Source: Papaver somniferum (Eukaryota; Streptophyta; Magnoliopsida; Ranunculales; Papaveraceae). Taken from it: a stretch of DNA of 64,000 bases. Below the pieces are notes generated by a model that was not told where the DNA came from, did no database searches, and saw only the letters and a program-made list of their open reading frames with translations. Shown here one piece after another: positions 38,801 to 50,041 of the stretch (position 1 is its first letter; each line of letters starts with the position of its first letter). Location of the stretch: positions 236,151,656-236,215,655 of the forward strand of contig NC_039364.1 of the NCBI RefSeq assembly GCF_003573695.1, given 5' to 3'. Both the position numbers and the translations under genes were made by a program.

Positions 38801-41800
38801 ACTGTGTCTGATGATATTGTTTTGTTTTGTGGAGATGGCTTGATTATTTGATTGTTCAATTTTGGTAACTTTGCATCTGTTAACACTAACTAATTATATT
38901 ACTCTGATTTCTTGGGTCTTATAATGAGGTTGAGGGAGAAGACTGAAACTTGTTGTAGTTCAATATAGAATGTCCAACTCTTATATTTTTTTCTTCAAAC
39001 AGAAAGTTCCAGTCATGTGTTTGAAGTAAACTTTCTTCGATTTATGAAATTCCATAAAAATATTTTCCATAGATGACATTGTGTAACTGTTTCTATGCAG
39101 GTTCTCATATAGCGGTGAGGTTAATTAAACACTTCCTTCACACTTTTCCATCATGGGCTTCCACAGGTATTTATTGGCCTTATTGTTCATTTTGTTCAGA
39201 GCAGTTACTTTAACTTATGTTGTGCTCTCTCGATTGATACAGCTATCGAGTGGGTCGAATCCAAAAATATCGGAACTCAAGGTAATAATGAATTTACTCA
39301 TTGTTTGAATTCATATTGTGATGTTTTGTTTTTTCATCATGTGTGTTACTGTGTCTGATGATATTGTTTTGTTTTGTTGACATGGCTTGATTATTTGATT
39401 GTTCAATTTTGGTAAGTTTGCATCTGTTAACACTAACTAATTTTATTACTCTGATGTCTTGGGTATTATAATGAGGTTGAGTGAGAAGACTGAAACTTGT
39501 TGTAGTTCAATATGGAATGTCCAACTCTTATATATTTTTTTTCTTCAAATAGACAGTTCCAGTTATGTGTTTGAAGTAAATTTTCTTCGATTTATGAAAT
39601 TCCATAAAAATATTTTCCATAGCTGACATTGTGTAATTGTTTCTATGCAGGTTCGCACATAGCGGTGATGTTAATTCAACACTTCCTTCACACTTTTCCA
39701 TCATGCGCTTCCATAGGTATTTATTGGCCTTATTGTTCATTTTGTTCAGAGTAGTTACTTTACCTTCTATTGTACTCTCTCGATTGATACAGCTATCGAG
39801 AGCGGTCGAATCCAAAAATGTCGGTTCTCAAGGTAATAATGAATTTACTCATTGTTTGAATTCATATTGTGATGTTTTGTTTTTTCATCATGTGTGTTAC
39901 TGTGTCTGATGATATTGTTTTGTTTTGTGGAGATGGCTTGATTATTTGATTGTTCAATTTTGGTAACTTTGCATCTGTTAACACTAACTAATTATATTAC
40001 TCTGATTTCTTGGGTCTTATAATGAGGTTGAGGGAGAAGACTGAAACTTGTTGTAGTTCAATATATAATGTCCAACTCTTATATTTTTTTCTTCAAATAG
40101 AAAGTTCCAGTCATGTGTTTGAAGTATACTTTCTTCGATTTATGAAATTCCATAAAAATATTTTCCATAGATGACATTGTGTAACTGTTTCTATGCAGGT
40201 TCTCATATAGCGGTGAGGTTAATTAAACACTTCCTTCACACTTTTCCATCATGGGCTTCCACAGGTATTTATTGGCCTTATTGTTCATTTTGTTCAGAGC
40301 AGTTACTTTAACTTATGTTGTGCTCTCTCGATTGATACAGCTATCGAGTGGGTCGAATCCAAAAATATCGGAACTCAAGGTAATAATGAATTTACTCATT
40401 GTTTGAATTCATATTGTGATGTTTTGTTTTTTCATCATGTGTGTTACTGTGTCTGATGATATTGTTTTGTTTTGTTGACATGGCTTGATTATTTGATTGT
40501 TCAATTTTGGTAAGTTTGCATCTGTTAACACTAACTAATTTTATTACTCTGATGTCTTGGGTTTTATAATGAGGTTGAGGGAGAAGACTGAAACTTGTTG
40601 TAGTTCAATATGGAATGTCTAACTCTTATATATTTTTTTTCTTCAAATACACAGTTCCAGTTATGTGTTTGAAGTAAATTTTCTTCGATTTATGAAATTC
40701 CATAAAAATATTTTCCATAGCTGACATTGTGTAATTGTTTCTATGCAGGTTGGCACATAGCGGTGAGGTTAATTCAACACTTCCTTCACACTTTTCCATC
40801 ATGCGCTTCCATAGGTATTTATTGTCCTTATTGTTCATTTTGTTCAGAGTAGTTACTTTACCTTCTGTTGTGCTCTCTCGATTGATACAGCTTTCGAGAG
40901 CGGTCGAATCCAAAAATGTCGGTTCTCAAGGTAATAATGAATTTACTCATTATTTGAATTCATATTGTGATGTTTTGTTTTTCATCATGTGTGTTACTTT
41001 GTCTGATGATATTGTTTTGTTTTGTGGAGATGGCTTGATTATTTGATTGTTCAATTTTGGTAACTTTGCATCTGTTAACACTAACTAATTATATTACTCT
41101 GATTTCTTGGGTCTTATAATGAGGTTGAGGGAGAAGACTGAAACTTGTTGTAGTTCAATATAGAATGTCCAACTCTTATATTTTTTTCTTCAAATAGAAA
41201 GTTCCAGTCATGTGTTTGAAGTAAACTTTCTTCGATTTATGAAATTCCATAAAAATATTTTCCATAGATGACATTGTGTAACTGTTTCTATGCAGGTTCT
41301 CATATAGCGGTGAGGTTAATTAAACACTTCCTTCACACTTTTCCATCATGGGCTTCCACAGGTATTTATTGGCCTTATTGTTCATTTTGTTCAGAGCAGT
41401 TACTTTAACTTATGTTGTGCTCTCTCGATTGATACAGCTATCGAGTGGGTCGAATCCAAAAATATCGGAACTCAAGGTAATAATGAATTTACTCATTGTT
41501 TGAATTCATATTGTGATGTTTTGTTTTTTCATCATGTGTGTTACTGTGTCTGATGATATTGTTTTGTTTTGTTGACATGGCTTGATTATTTGATTGTTCA
41601 ATTTTGGTAAGTTTGCATCTGTTAACACTAACTAATTTTATTACTCTGATGTCTTGGGTATTATAATGAGGTTGAGTGAGAAGACTGAAACTTGTTGTAG
41701 TTCAATATGGAATGTCCAACTCTTATATATTTTTTTTCTTCAAATAGACAGTTCCAGTTATGTGTTTGAAGTAAATTTTCTTCGATTTATGAAATTCCAT

Positions 41801-44800
41801 AAAAATATTTTCCATAGCTGACATTGTGTAATTGTTTCTATGCAGGTTCGCACATAGCGGTGATGTTAATTAAACACTTCCTTCACACTTTTCCATCATG
41901 GGATTCCACAGGTATTTATTGGCCTTATTGTTCATTTTGTTCAGAGCAGTTACTTTAACTTATGTTGTGCTCTCTCGATTGATACAGCTATCGAGAGGGT
42001 CGAATCCAAAAATATCGGTACTCAAGGTAATAATGAATTTACTCATTGTTTGAATTCATATTGTGATGTTTTGTTTTTTCATCATGTGTGTTACTGTGTC
42101 TGATGATATTGTTTTGTTGACATGGATTGATTATTTGATTGTTCAATTTTGGTAAGTTTGCATCTGTTAACACTAACTAATTTTATTACTCTGATGTCTT
42201 GGGTATTATAATGAGGTTGAGGGAGAAGACTGAAACTTCTTGTAGTTCATTATGGAATGTCCAACTCTTATATATTTTTTTTCTTCAAATAGACAGTTCC
42301 AGTTATGTGTTTGAAGTAAATTTTCTTCGATTTATGAAATTCTATAAAAATATTTTCCATAGCTGACATTGTGTAATTGTTTCTATGCAGGTTCGCACAT
42401 AGCGGTGAGGTTAATTCAACACTTCCTTCACACTTTTCCATCATGCGCTTCCATAGGTATTTATTAGCCTTATTGTTCATTTTGTTCAGAGTAGTTACAT
42501 TACCTTCTGTTGTGGTCTCTCGATTGATACAGCTATCGAGAGCGGTCGAATCCAAAAATATCGGTTCTCAAGGTAATAATGAATTTACTCATTGTTTGAA
42601 TTCATATTGTGATGTTTTGTTTTTTCATCATGTGTGTTACTGTGTCTGATGATATTGTTTTGTTTTGTGGAGATGGCTTGATTATTTGATTGTTCAATTT
42701 TGGTAAGTTTGCATCTGTTAACACTAACTAATTTTATTACTCTGATGTCTTGGGTCTTATAATGAGGTTGAGGGAGAAGACTGAAACTTGTTGTAGTTCA
42801 ATATGGAATGTCCAACTCTTATATTTTTTTTTTCAAATAGACAGTTCCAGTTATGTGTTTGAAGTAAACTTTCTTCGATTTATGAAATTCCATAAAAATC
42901 TTTTCCATAGCTGACATTGTGTAATTGTTTCTATGCAGGTTCGCACATAGCGGTGAGGTTAATTAAACACTTCCTTCACACTTTTCCATCATGCGCTTCC
43001 ACAGGTATTTATTGGCCTCATTGTTCCTTTTGTTCAGAGCAGTTACTTTAACTTATGTTGTGCTCTCTCTATTGATACAGCTATCGAGATGGTCGAATCC
43101 AAAAATATCAGTTCTCAAGGTAATAATGAATTTACTCATTGTTTGAATTCATATTGTGATGTTTTGTTTTTTCATCATGTGTGTTACTGTGTCTGATGAC
43201 ATTGTTTTGTTTTGTGGACATGGCTTGATTATTTTATTGTTCAATTTTGGTAAGTTTGCATCTGTTAACACTAACTAATTTTATTACTCTGATGTCTTGG
43301 GTCTTATAATGAGGTTGAGGGAGAAGACTGAAACTTGTTGTAGTTCAATATGGAATGTCCAACTCTTATATATTTTTTTTCTTCAAATACACAGTTCCAG
43401 TTATGTGTTTGAAGTAAATATTCTTCGATTTATGAAATTCCATAAAAATATTTTCCATAGATGACATTGTGTAATTGTTTCTATGCAGGTTCGCACACAG
43501 CGGTGAGGTTAATTCAACACTTCCTTCACACTTTTCCATCATGCGCTTCCATAGGTATTTATTGGCCTTATTGTTCATTTTGTTCAGAGCAGTGACTTTA
43601 CCTTCTGTTGTGCTCTCTCGATTGATACAGCTATCGAGAGCGGTCGAATCCAGAAATATCGGTTCTCAAGGTAATAATGAATTTACTCATTGTTTGAATT
43701 CATATTGTGATGTTTTGTTTTTTCATCATGTGTGTTACTGTGTCTGATGATATTGTTTTGTTTTGTGGACATGGCTTGATTATTTGATTGTTCAATTTTG
43801 GTAAGATTGCATCTGTTAACACTAACTTTTTTTATTACTCTGATGTCTTGGGTCTTATAATGAGGTTGAGGGAGAAGACTGAAACTTGTTGTAGTTTAAT
43901 ATGGAATGTCCAACTCTTATATATTTTTTTTCTTCAATTAGACATTTCCAGTTATGTGTTTGAAGTAAATTTTCTTCGATTTATGAAATTCCATAAAAAT
44001 ATTTTCCATAGCTGACATTGTGTAATTGTTTCTATGCAGGTTCACACATAGCGGTGAGGTTAATTCAACACTTCCTTCACACTTTTCCATCATGCGCTTT
44101 TATAGGTATTTATTGGCCTTATTGTTCATTTTGTTCAGAGTAGTTACTTTACCTTCTGTTGTGCTCTCTCGATTGATACAGCTATCGAGAGCGGTCGAAT
44201 CCAAAAATATCGGTTCTGAAGGTAATAATGAATTTACTCATTGTTTGAATTCATATTGTGATGTTTTGTTTTTTCATCATGTGTGTTACTGTGTCTGATG
44301 ATATTGTTTTGTTTTGTGGACATGGCTTGATTATTTGATTGTTCAATTTTGGTAAGTTTGCATCTGTTAACACTAACTAATTTTATTACTCTGATGTCTT
44401 GGTTCTTATAATGAGGTTGAGGGAGAAGACTGAAACTTGTTGTAGTTCAATATGGAATGTCCAACTCTTATATTTTTTTTTTTCAAATAGACAGTTCCAG
44501 TTATGTGTTTGAAGTAAACTTTCTTCGATTTATGAAATTACATAAAAATCTTTTCAATAGCTGACATTGTGTTATTGTTTCTATGCAGGTTCGCACATAG
44601 CGGTGAGGTTAATTCAACACTTCCTTCACACTTTTCCATCATGCGCTTCCACATGTATTTATTGGCCTTATTGTTCATTTTGTTCAGAGCAGTTACTTTA
44701 ACTTATGTTGTGCTCTCTCGATTGATACAACTATCGAGAGGGTCGAATCCAAAAATATCGGTTCTCAAGGTAATAATGAATTTACTCATTGTTTGAATTC

Positions 44801-45790
44801 ATATTGTGATGTTTTGTTTTTTCATCATGTGTGTTACTGTGTCTGATGATATTGTTTTGTTTTGTGGACATGGCTTGATTATTTGATTGTTCAATTTTGG
44901 TAAGTTTGCATCTGTTAACACTAACTAATTTTATTACTCTGATGTCTTGGGTCTTATAATGAGGTTGAGGGAGAAGACTGAAACTTGTTGTAGTTCAATA
45001 TGGAATGTCCAACTCTTATATTTTTTTTTTCAAATAGACAGTTCCAGTTATGTGTTTGAATTAAATTTTCTTCGATTTATGAAATTCCATAAAAATCTTT
45101 TCCATAGATGACATTGTGTAATTGTTTCTATGCAGGTTCTCACATAGCGGTGAGATTAATTCAACACTTCCTTCACACTTTTACATCATGCGCTTCCATA
45201 GGTATTTATTGGCCTTATTGTTCATTTTGTTCAGAGCAGTTACTTTACCTTCTGTTGTGCTCTCTCGATTGATACAGCTATCGAGAGCGGTCGAATCCAA
45301 AAATATCGGTTCTCAAGGTAATAATGAATTTACTCATTGTTTGAATTCATATTGTGATGTTTTGTTTTTTCATCATGTGTGTTACTGTGTCTGATGATAT
45401 TGTTTTGTTTTGTGGACATGGCTTGATTATTTGATTTTTCAATTTTAGTAAGTTTGCATCTGTTAACACTAACTAATTTTATTACTCTGATGTCTTGGGT
45501 CTTATAATGACGTTGAGGGAGAAGACTGAAACTTGTTGTAGTTCAATATTGAATGTCCAACTCTTATAATTTTTTTTTCTTTCAAATAGACAGTTCGAGT
45601 TATGTGTTTGAAGTAAATTTTCTTCGATTTATGAAATTCCATAAAAATCTTTTCCATAGCTGACATTGTGTAATTGTTTCTTTGCAGGTTCGCACATAGC
45701 GGTGAGGTTAATTCAACACTTCCTTTACACTTTTCCATCATGCGCTTCCATAGGTATTTATTGGCCTTATTGTTCATTTTGTTCAGCAGT
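35885..45790 (+). repeat. Tandem array of about 549-bp units inside the CACTA element
   Basis: The word CAGGTTCGCACATAGCGG or a variant marks unit starts at 36357, 36907, 37456, 38004, 38554, 39101, 39651, 40199, 40749, 41296, 41846, 42391, 42939, 43489, 44040, 44589, 45136 and 45688. That is 18 copies, with spacing 545-552 and mean 549. A partial unit precedes the first. Two variants alternate, one with ACCTTCTGTTGTG and GAGAGCGGTCG, the other with AACTTATGTTGTG and GAGAGGGTCG or GAGTGGGTCG. In the centre this gives a dimer period of about 1,098 and a tetramer period of 2,195. Each unit has acceptor-like TATGCAG and donor-like CAAGGTAATA borders. Minus-strand frames of about 95 codons recurring in each unit are by-products of the repeat. 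Confidence 0.95.
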
Positions 45791-46690
45791 CATATTCAGG
45801 TACCTTTATATCAAAGAAATGGATGAGTGTAATCCCTGTAACTGTTGCATTAATGTTGTTCTTTTCTGGCAGGATAAGGTACCGAGGTAGGGATAATGTG
45901 CATTATATTGAGCTGCCACTTATGAGCTCTGAACTTCCTTAGATTTTGTTTCAATCCAACCAAGGTAATGTGTACTACATTGCAGTTTTTGTATGCTTTG
46001 TTTTGCTTTTTACTCCAATTGTGAAGGATTGCAATCTCAATGTTTTTAATTTCGATATGCAAAATGTTTTGCTCCAATTGTTTCTTTTACTGTTTCCTAT
46101 GATCATCTTGATAACCCAAGTTTTGCGCATCCGAAAAGGGTCCAGAAAATTGTGAAGAAGTTTGGATTTGATGGTTCATCATGTTGCCTTCTACATCCTC
46201 AAGTGAACTTTCTGAAGTTGATCTAAACATCACATTCCTCTGGCATTAGAAAATGGACCTGAACCTACATGATGTGGCCATATGTAGCATATGTATGCTC
46301 CTCTGAAGCTGTAGAGGTAGGTTTTTTACAAGTTCCAAAATATAATTGCTCAGTTATTTGGTAGTCTCGCTGATATACCTTATGTAAATGCTAGATAAAT
46401 TAGTTGAAGGAAAATGTACATGGAAGTTGAAAATAGAAAAACTGAACTGTTTTGTTGAAGTTCCTTGAGCATGTGGTTTCTACTTATAGTCATTTAAGTG
46501 AGAATGAACTGAACTTAGCAGTTGACAGAATTTTTTTTGGTACTTAAAAGAGTTTGTATTCTTTATTGAATTGATTCAATGTTGGAATGAATTAACTCAT
46601 TGAAGAAAGTATTGAATGTGGATTATGGATGAAATGAAAGGTGTACACAGGATATTTGAAATGTCAGCCTTATTTCCGGGAAAAAATGAA
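45791..46690 (+). other. Unique right part of the CACTA element with exon-like pieces
   Basis: After the last array unit, a donor-like TTCAGGTACC (45,796) and an acceptor-like TGGCAG (45,872) bound a possible 70-base intron. The following frame reads Arg-Asp-Asn-Val-His-Tyr-Ile-Glu-Leu-Pro-Leu-Met-Ser-Ser-Glu-Leu-Pro-stop (to 45,942), which looks like a protein C-terminus but is not one I recognise. The rest to 46,690 is A/T-rich and without a gene. Confidence 0.4.
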
Positions 46691-46764
46691 CTGCCGGTCA
46701 ATATTGATCTGGTCACTTTTGGTCAATAATGACCAATTTTGACCAGGTCAACGTTGACTGGCAG
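46691..46764. repeat. 74-base imperfect palindrome rich in TTGAC/GGTCA
   Basis: The outer arms CTGCCGGTCAA and TTGACTGGCAG and the inner arms CTGGTCA/TGACCAG and GGTCA/TGACC pair around a short centre. About six GGTCA/TGACC cores, the W-box core recognised by plant WRKY factors, fall within it. It lies in the right subterminal part of the 12.6-kb CACTA element, next to the CGTAACGG repeats. Confidence 0.75.
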
Positions 46765-46995
46765 TAACCTTTTTTACTGTTACTAAAAAATTCGTAACGG
46801 CTCCTTCCTGTTACGACTCGCCACATAGTAACAGTTCTTATCTGTTACAAACGCCGTTGTAACGCAAAATTCATAACGGCCACATTGTCTTTGCAAAAAA
46901 ATTTGTAATACCCCTTTTTGAAACAGGTAAAATCCGTTACAACCCGTTTTAGTGACGGCTCTGTTCTATTTTTAATCCCAAAATTTGGTGTAGTG

Positions 46996-47105
46996 TTCTA
47001 ATCTTGCAGCTGATAAGCTTGCAATGTATTATAGGACAAGCATTATGTTTCAATTTTGGTGGCATGAGCCTCCTAATGTTATTAGTTAGGCAAGTCCTGT
47101 CTTTA
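46996..47105 (+). pseudogene. RNase H-like domain remnant, 3' side of the CACTA insertion
   Basis: Directly after the TTC duplication the plus strand reads Asn-Leu-Ala-Ala-Asp-Lys-Leu-Ala-Met, the C-terminal (N-x-x-A-D-x-L-A) block of plant RNase H-like domains. It is followed by FQFWWHEPPNV. It continues in frame the sequence ending at 34,418 once the element and one TTC are removed. Downstream to about 47,200 is 3' UTR-like, with AATAAA words. Confidence 0.65.
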
Positions 47106-47214
47106 GAGAACGATCCTCAATAAAGTTTTTGGGTGTCTTGAGAGTGTGTTTCTCAATTCCTGTAAGAGTCTTTGTACTTGTTTGTTTCAATAAAATCTTC
47201 TCCTTTTACATCTT

Positions 47215-47427
47215 CTCTCCGTCCAAGTTATATAGGAGGAAAAACAAAATCTTTTAGATTATAAATATCCTTCCTCTTTCTTGTTTTACCCTTTATTTTT
47301 CGATGAAAACTAGAAATATCCATAAATAGGGGCATAATTGGAAAGCGTCATCTCGGAATTTGAATTATGCCTACATAGATGGACAACCAAAAACTAGTCT
47401 CTGCCTATATAACTTGGACGAAGGGAG
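47215..47427. mobile_element. Stowaway-like MITE, about 213 bp
   Basis: The left end is CTCTCCGTCCAAGTTATATAGG, written here as CTCTCCGTCC then AAGTTATATAGG. The right end is its near-complement, CCTATATAACTTGGACGAAG then GGAG, followed by TA. CTCC(C)TCCGT-type ends are typical of plant Tc1/mariner MITEs. There is no coding capacity. Confidence 0.75.
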
Positions 47428-47867
47428 TATATCTTTGAAAAGATGAAAAAACAAATATATATGGTTAGATCACATTATTCAAGTACATTGGCGCACTAAA
47501 TTTGTCTTCAACAATGACGGAGATGATCATGTTTGTACCCACCATAAAATTCTTCAAAGCCCACTAGTCAAGCCCACCTAGCCCGTTAATGAAGATTCAA
47601 GAAGTTTCCACATATCTTGTTGTCCAAGTTGCTTGCACTTGAAGTTTATATCAGAATTAAATACCAGTACCCTAAATCCTAAGAAAATATGGAATTTTAG
47701 GTTAGTTAACCCGGAGAAAAATCATTATATTATCATAATCAATAAAATATCTCTTTGTTTCTCCGTGGATGTAAACACAACTCGCCGAACCACGTAAAAT
47801 TCTCGTCTCATTTACTTCAATTCGTTTCCTAACCTTTATTTTTATCATCAAATCAATCGTATTTAGT

Positions 47868-47999
47868 GTGAGAACCATCAAGTGGTCTGATGGTTCTCAT
47901 GCTCCCTCCCACTGCAGAGGTAGAGGTTCGAACCCCGTAATTGCCAGAATCCAGTTCAATGACGGAGTTTGAAAGCAGTCTAGGCTATCAGCAAAAAAA
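47868..47999 (+). mobile_element. tRNA-derived SINE, about 132 bp, with 13-base target duplication
   Basis: The head has an A box (TGGTCTGATGG) and a perfect B box (GGTTCGAACCC), the internal RNA polymerase III promoter of a tRNA-like gene. The tail is CAGCAAAAAAAA. AATCGTATTTAGT occurs immediately before (47855-47867) and after (48000-48012), a perfect target-site duplication. The exact duplication suggests a fairly recent insertion. Confidence 0.9.
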
Positions 48000-48071
48000 A
48001 ATCGTATTTAGTACCTAAAAGTAATTTTTGATACAAACAGATCACATTACTCAGGTGACCATGAAAAATTA

Positions 48072-48434
48072 GAGCATCTCCAATGCTAAGGGTAAAGGTA
48101 ATCCTATACCTTTTAGTTGTGGGTCATTCCTACATGGCTAAAAGAAACATAAATTTGACCTTCTACCTAAAATCTCATCTCCAATGCTAAAGTCTTAGTA
48201 TACTAAGAAAAATCAATTTTGGAATAAAAAATGATGATGTATCATCAGACCTGGGGTCATAGAGATATTAAAGATATGACTTTCTGGTTTACCCTTTCGC
48301 ATGAGAAAACATCCATGTTATCATTTATTATTTATCTCCACCCTAGCACTGGAGATAAATATTTGGTCAAAAAAGTGTTAAATCCTATGTGTCATGATTT
48401 TCTAAAACCTCCATCCCCGACACTCGAGATGCTC
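48072..48434. mobile_element. Tourist-like (PIF/Harbinger) MITE, 363 bp, TTA duplication
   Basis: The ends are GAGCATCTCCAATGCTAAGG on the left and CTCGAGATGCTC on the right, flanked by TTA at 48069-48071 and 48435-48437. GAGCATCTCCAATG with a TTA/TAA duplication is a common plant MITE signature. The 112-codon frame across it (48231-48569) runs through this element into the next one and is not a gene. Confidence 0.75.
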
Positions 48435-48497
48435 TTAAACAACTCAAAACTAAGATTCAATCATCCCAGAGCACGGCGGGAAATAAGCAGTTTATTA

Positions 48498-48938
48498 GAG
48501 CAAGTCTTATGGTGGAATCCATCCATCTTCCATCTTCCACGCCACCTCAACACTTGGAACTGTGGATGAAGCGCAAGTGTAATGGTGGAATAGTAGAAAC
48601 GCTATTCTTAATGGAGCTAAAAAAACGCAATTAAGAATGGAGCTAAAAAAACGCTATTAAGAATGGAGCTTTTTTCTCGGCCGTTAGATTTCAACAACTC
48701 ATTTTAAATCTACGGATAAAAAAAACGCAATTCTTAATGGCGTTTTTTTAGCGCTATTCTTATTAGCGTTTAACGCTATTGTTATTGGCGTTCAGATGGA
48801 TTCCACGAACCCTTCCACGAAATCGTGGAACCTTGCTTGGATTTTCTGTGAAAGACCCCAACTTGGAAGCAAGTAGACTTGACATTCCATGATTTTTCCA
48901 CACTTGGAATAGTTTGGATTCCATCGTAAGACTTGCTC
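48498..48938. mobile_element. Tourist-like MITE, 441 bp, TTA duplication
   Basis: The terminal inverted repeats are GAGCAAGTCTTATGGTGGAA and the complement ending AAGACTTGCTC. TTA lies on both sides (48495-48497, 48939-48941). Internally, AACGC(T/A)ATT / AATGGCGTT words recur many times in both directions around 48,600-48,790, which could fold into a long hairpin. Confidence 0.8.
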
Positions 48939-49216
48939 TTAAAACTAGAGCAGTTGTCGAAGCACCATAAAAGCCATAGACATAATATCTTCAGAGCAAA
49001 CTATTACTAGGACATAATTGTATATAAAAAGTGAAACCTTAATGTGCCAAGTGCGCCACCAGTAAAACGTATTAATTGCTTCAATAGGGAGACGGGAGAG
49101 AGGACGGGGGAGAGAGGATAGATCGTAGAACACATTCATTAAATTAGGCTTCTGTAATGAGTTAGGACGAACCATGAAAGAAACAATGAAAATAAATCCA
49201 ATCAACATCGTTAATA

Positions 49217-49585
49217 CTCCCTCTGTCCCACTAATAAATGACCTGGTTATTTTTAGATTTTGTCTCACCATTAAGTGACCAATATCACTAAATAAGGAGA
49301 TATTTCTAAAATTATCATTTTAATTGATTATAAGAAATATAAAAAATACGCATAATTTGATAGTCATGTTTATATTCGTTATGTAGGTGTTTTAAAATGC
49401 TTTTCAATGGTACGAAATTTGAGAACATCCGTGGTGTATTTTGAGAGATAAATCATTTCAAAATTTTACTATTTACTATCCATAAGGGTATAATTGTAAA
49501 AAGTGCTTAAAAATAATTTTCCCCTTATTTGTCTTAAAAATTGTGCAAACTTTAACTAGGTCACTTAATAGTGGGATGGAGGGAG
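49217..49585. mobile_element. Stowaway-like MITE, 369 bp, TA duplication
   Basis: Ends are CTCCCTCTGTCCCACTAATA and the complement ending GTGGGATGGAGGGAG, flanked by TA (49215-49216, 49586-49587). It shares its full internal sequence and exact length with the copy at 59197-59565. Confidence 0.92.
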
Positions 49586-50041
49586 TATTAAAAGTGTATA
49601 TCTTGTCTCCAAAATAATATTCCAAGCAATGAAGGGTTACACCATCCATGAACATTACAACGGATATAAGAAAGCATGGACAACAACAGCCTCGAAATCA
49701 CAGCTTTGAACTTCCTAAAACTTCAAGTAAATTTGAGAAAATGGGTACCTCTGGTACCATCAGTACATATAACAGTCAACATGATGAGATGCCAAAAACA
49801 AAGCCCTTTAAGAGGTACAGAAACAGAGTATAACAAACTAATTATTCAACTAACCAACCACAACACACCATTTGGAATTTCGAAAGAATTAGAAGAACAC
49901 TACCTTCCGAACGCTCCAACACCGTACTAATCCATCATTAGAGATCGAACCAGTTACTCGTCCATCGACCGTACTTAACAATCAGCGGTCTTCACCTGCA
50001 ATAGACAAACAACTGTTTCTTAAACAAAACCCATCACTAGA
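49586..50041. other. Downstream region of the ITPK gene
   Basis: This is probably the 3' UTR and spacer on the minus strand. Short overlapping plus-strand frames show no family pattern. Confidence 0.4.

Larger units (their letters stand above)
34416..46998. mobile_element. CACTA (En/Spm-like) element, 12,577 bp, non-autonomous, with TTC target duplication
   Basis: The element is 34419-46995. Its ends are CACTACACCAAATT(C/T)TG(A/G)GAT and the complement, matching at 20 of the first 22 positions. A perfect 3-base duplication TTC lies at 34416-34418 and 46996-46998. Subterminal regions are dense in CGTTACGAAATT / TTCGTAACGG words on the left (34,455-34,515) and CGTAACGG, TGTTACGAC, CCGTTACAA on the right (46,785-46,970), as expected for transposase-binding arrays. 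No transposase frame is visible. The cargo is an MPP-alpha-like exon, other splice-bounded fragments and a 10-kb tandem array. Removal of the element plus one TTC rejoins the RNase H frame of the host copy. Confidence 0.9.

Noticed and set aside
36784..43578. Recurring minus-strand frames of about 95 codons starting MDSTAL in the array
   Set aside because: They reappear because the DNA repeats. They run antisense to the splice-like signals, match no known family and vary at stops between units.
35885..45790. CRISPR-like appearance of a regular array
   Set aside because: Units are about 549 bases, repeated end to end without short repeats and unique spacers, inside a eukaryotic transposon. 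It is a satellite-type tandem array.
48231..48569. 112-codon plus-strand frame
   Set aside because: It crosses from one MITE into the next and has no protein pattern.
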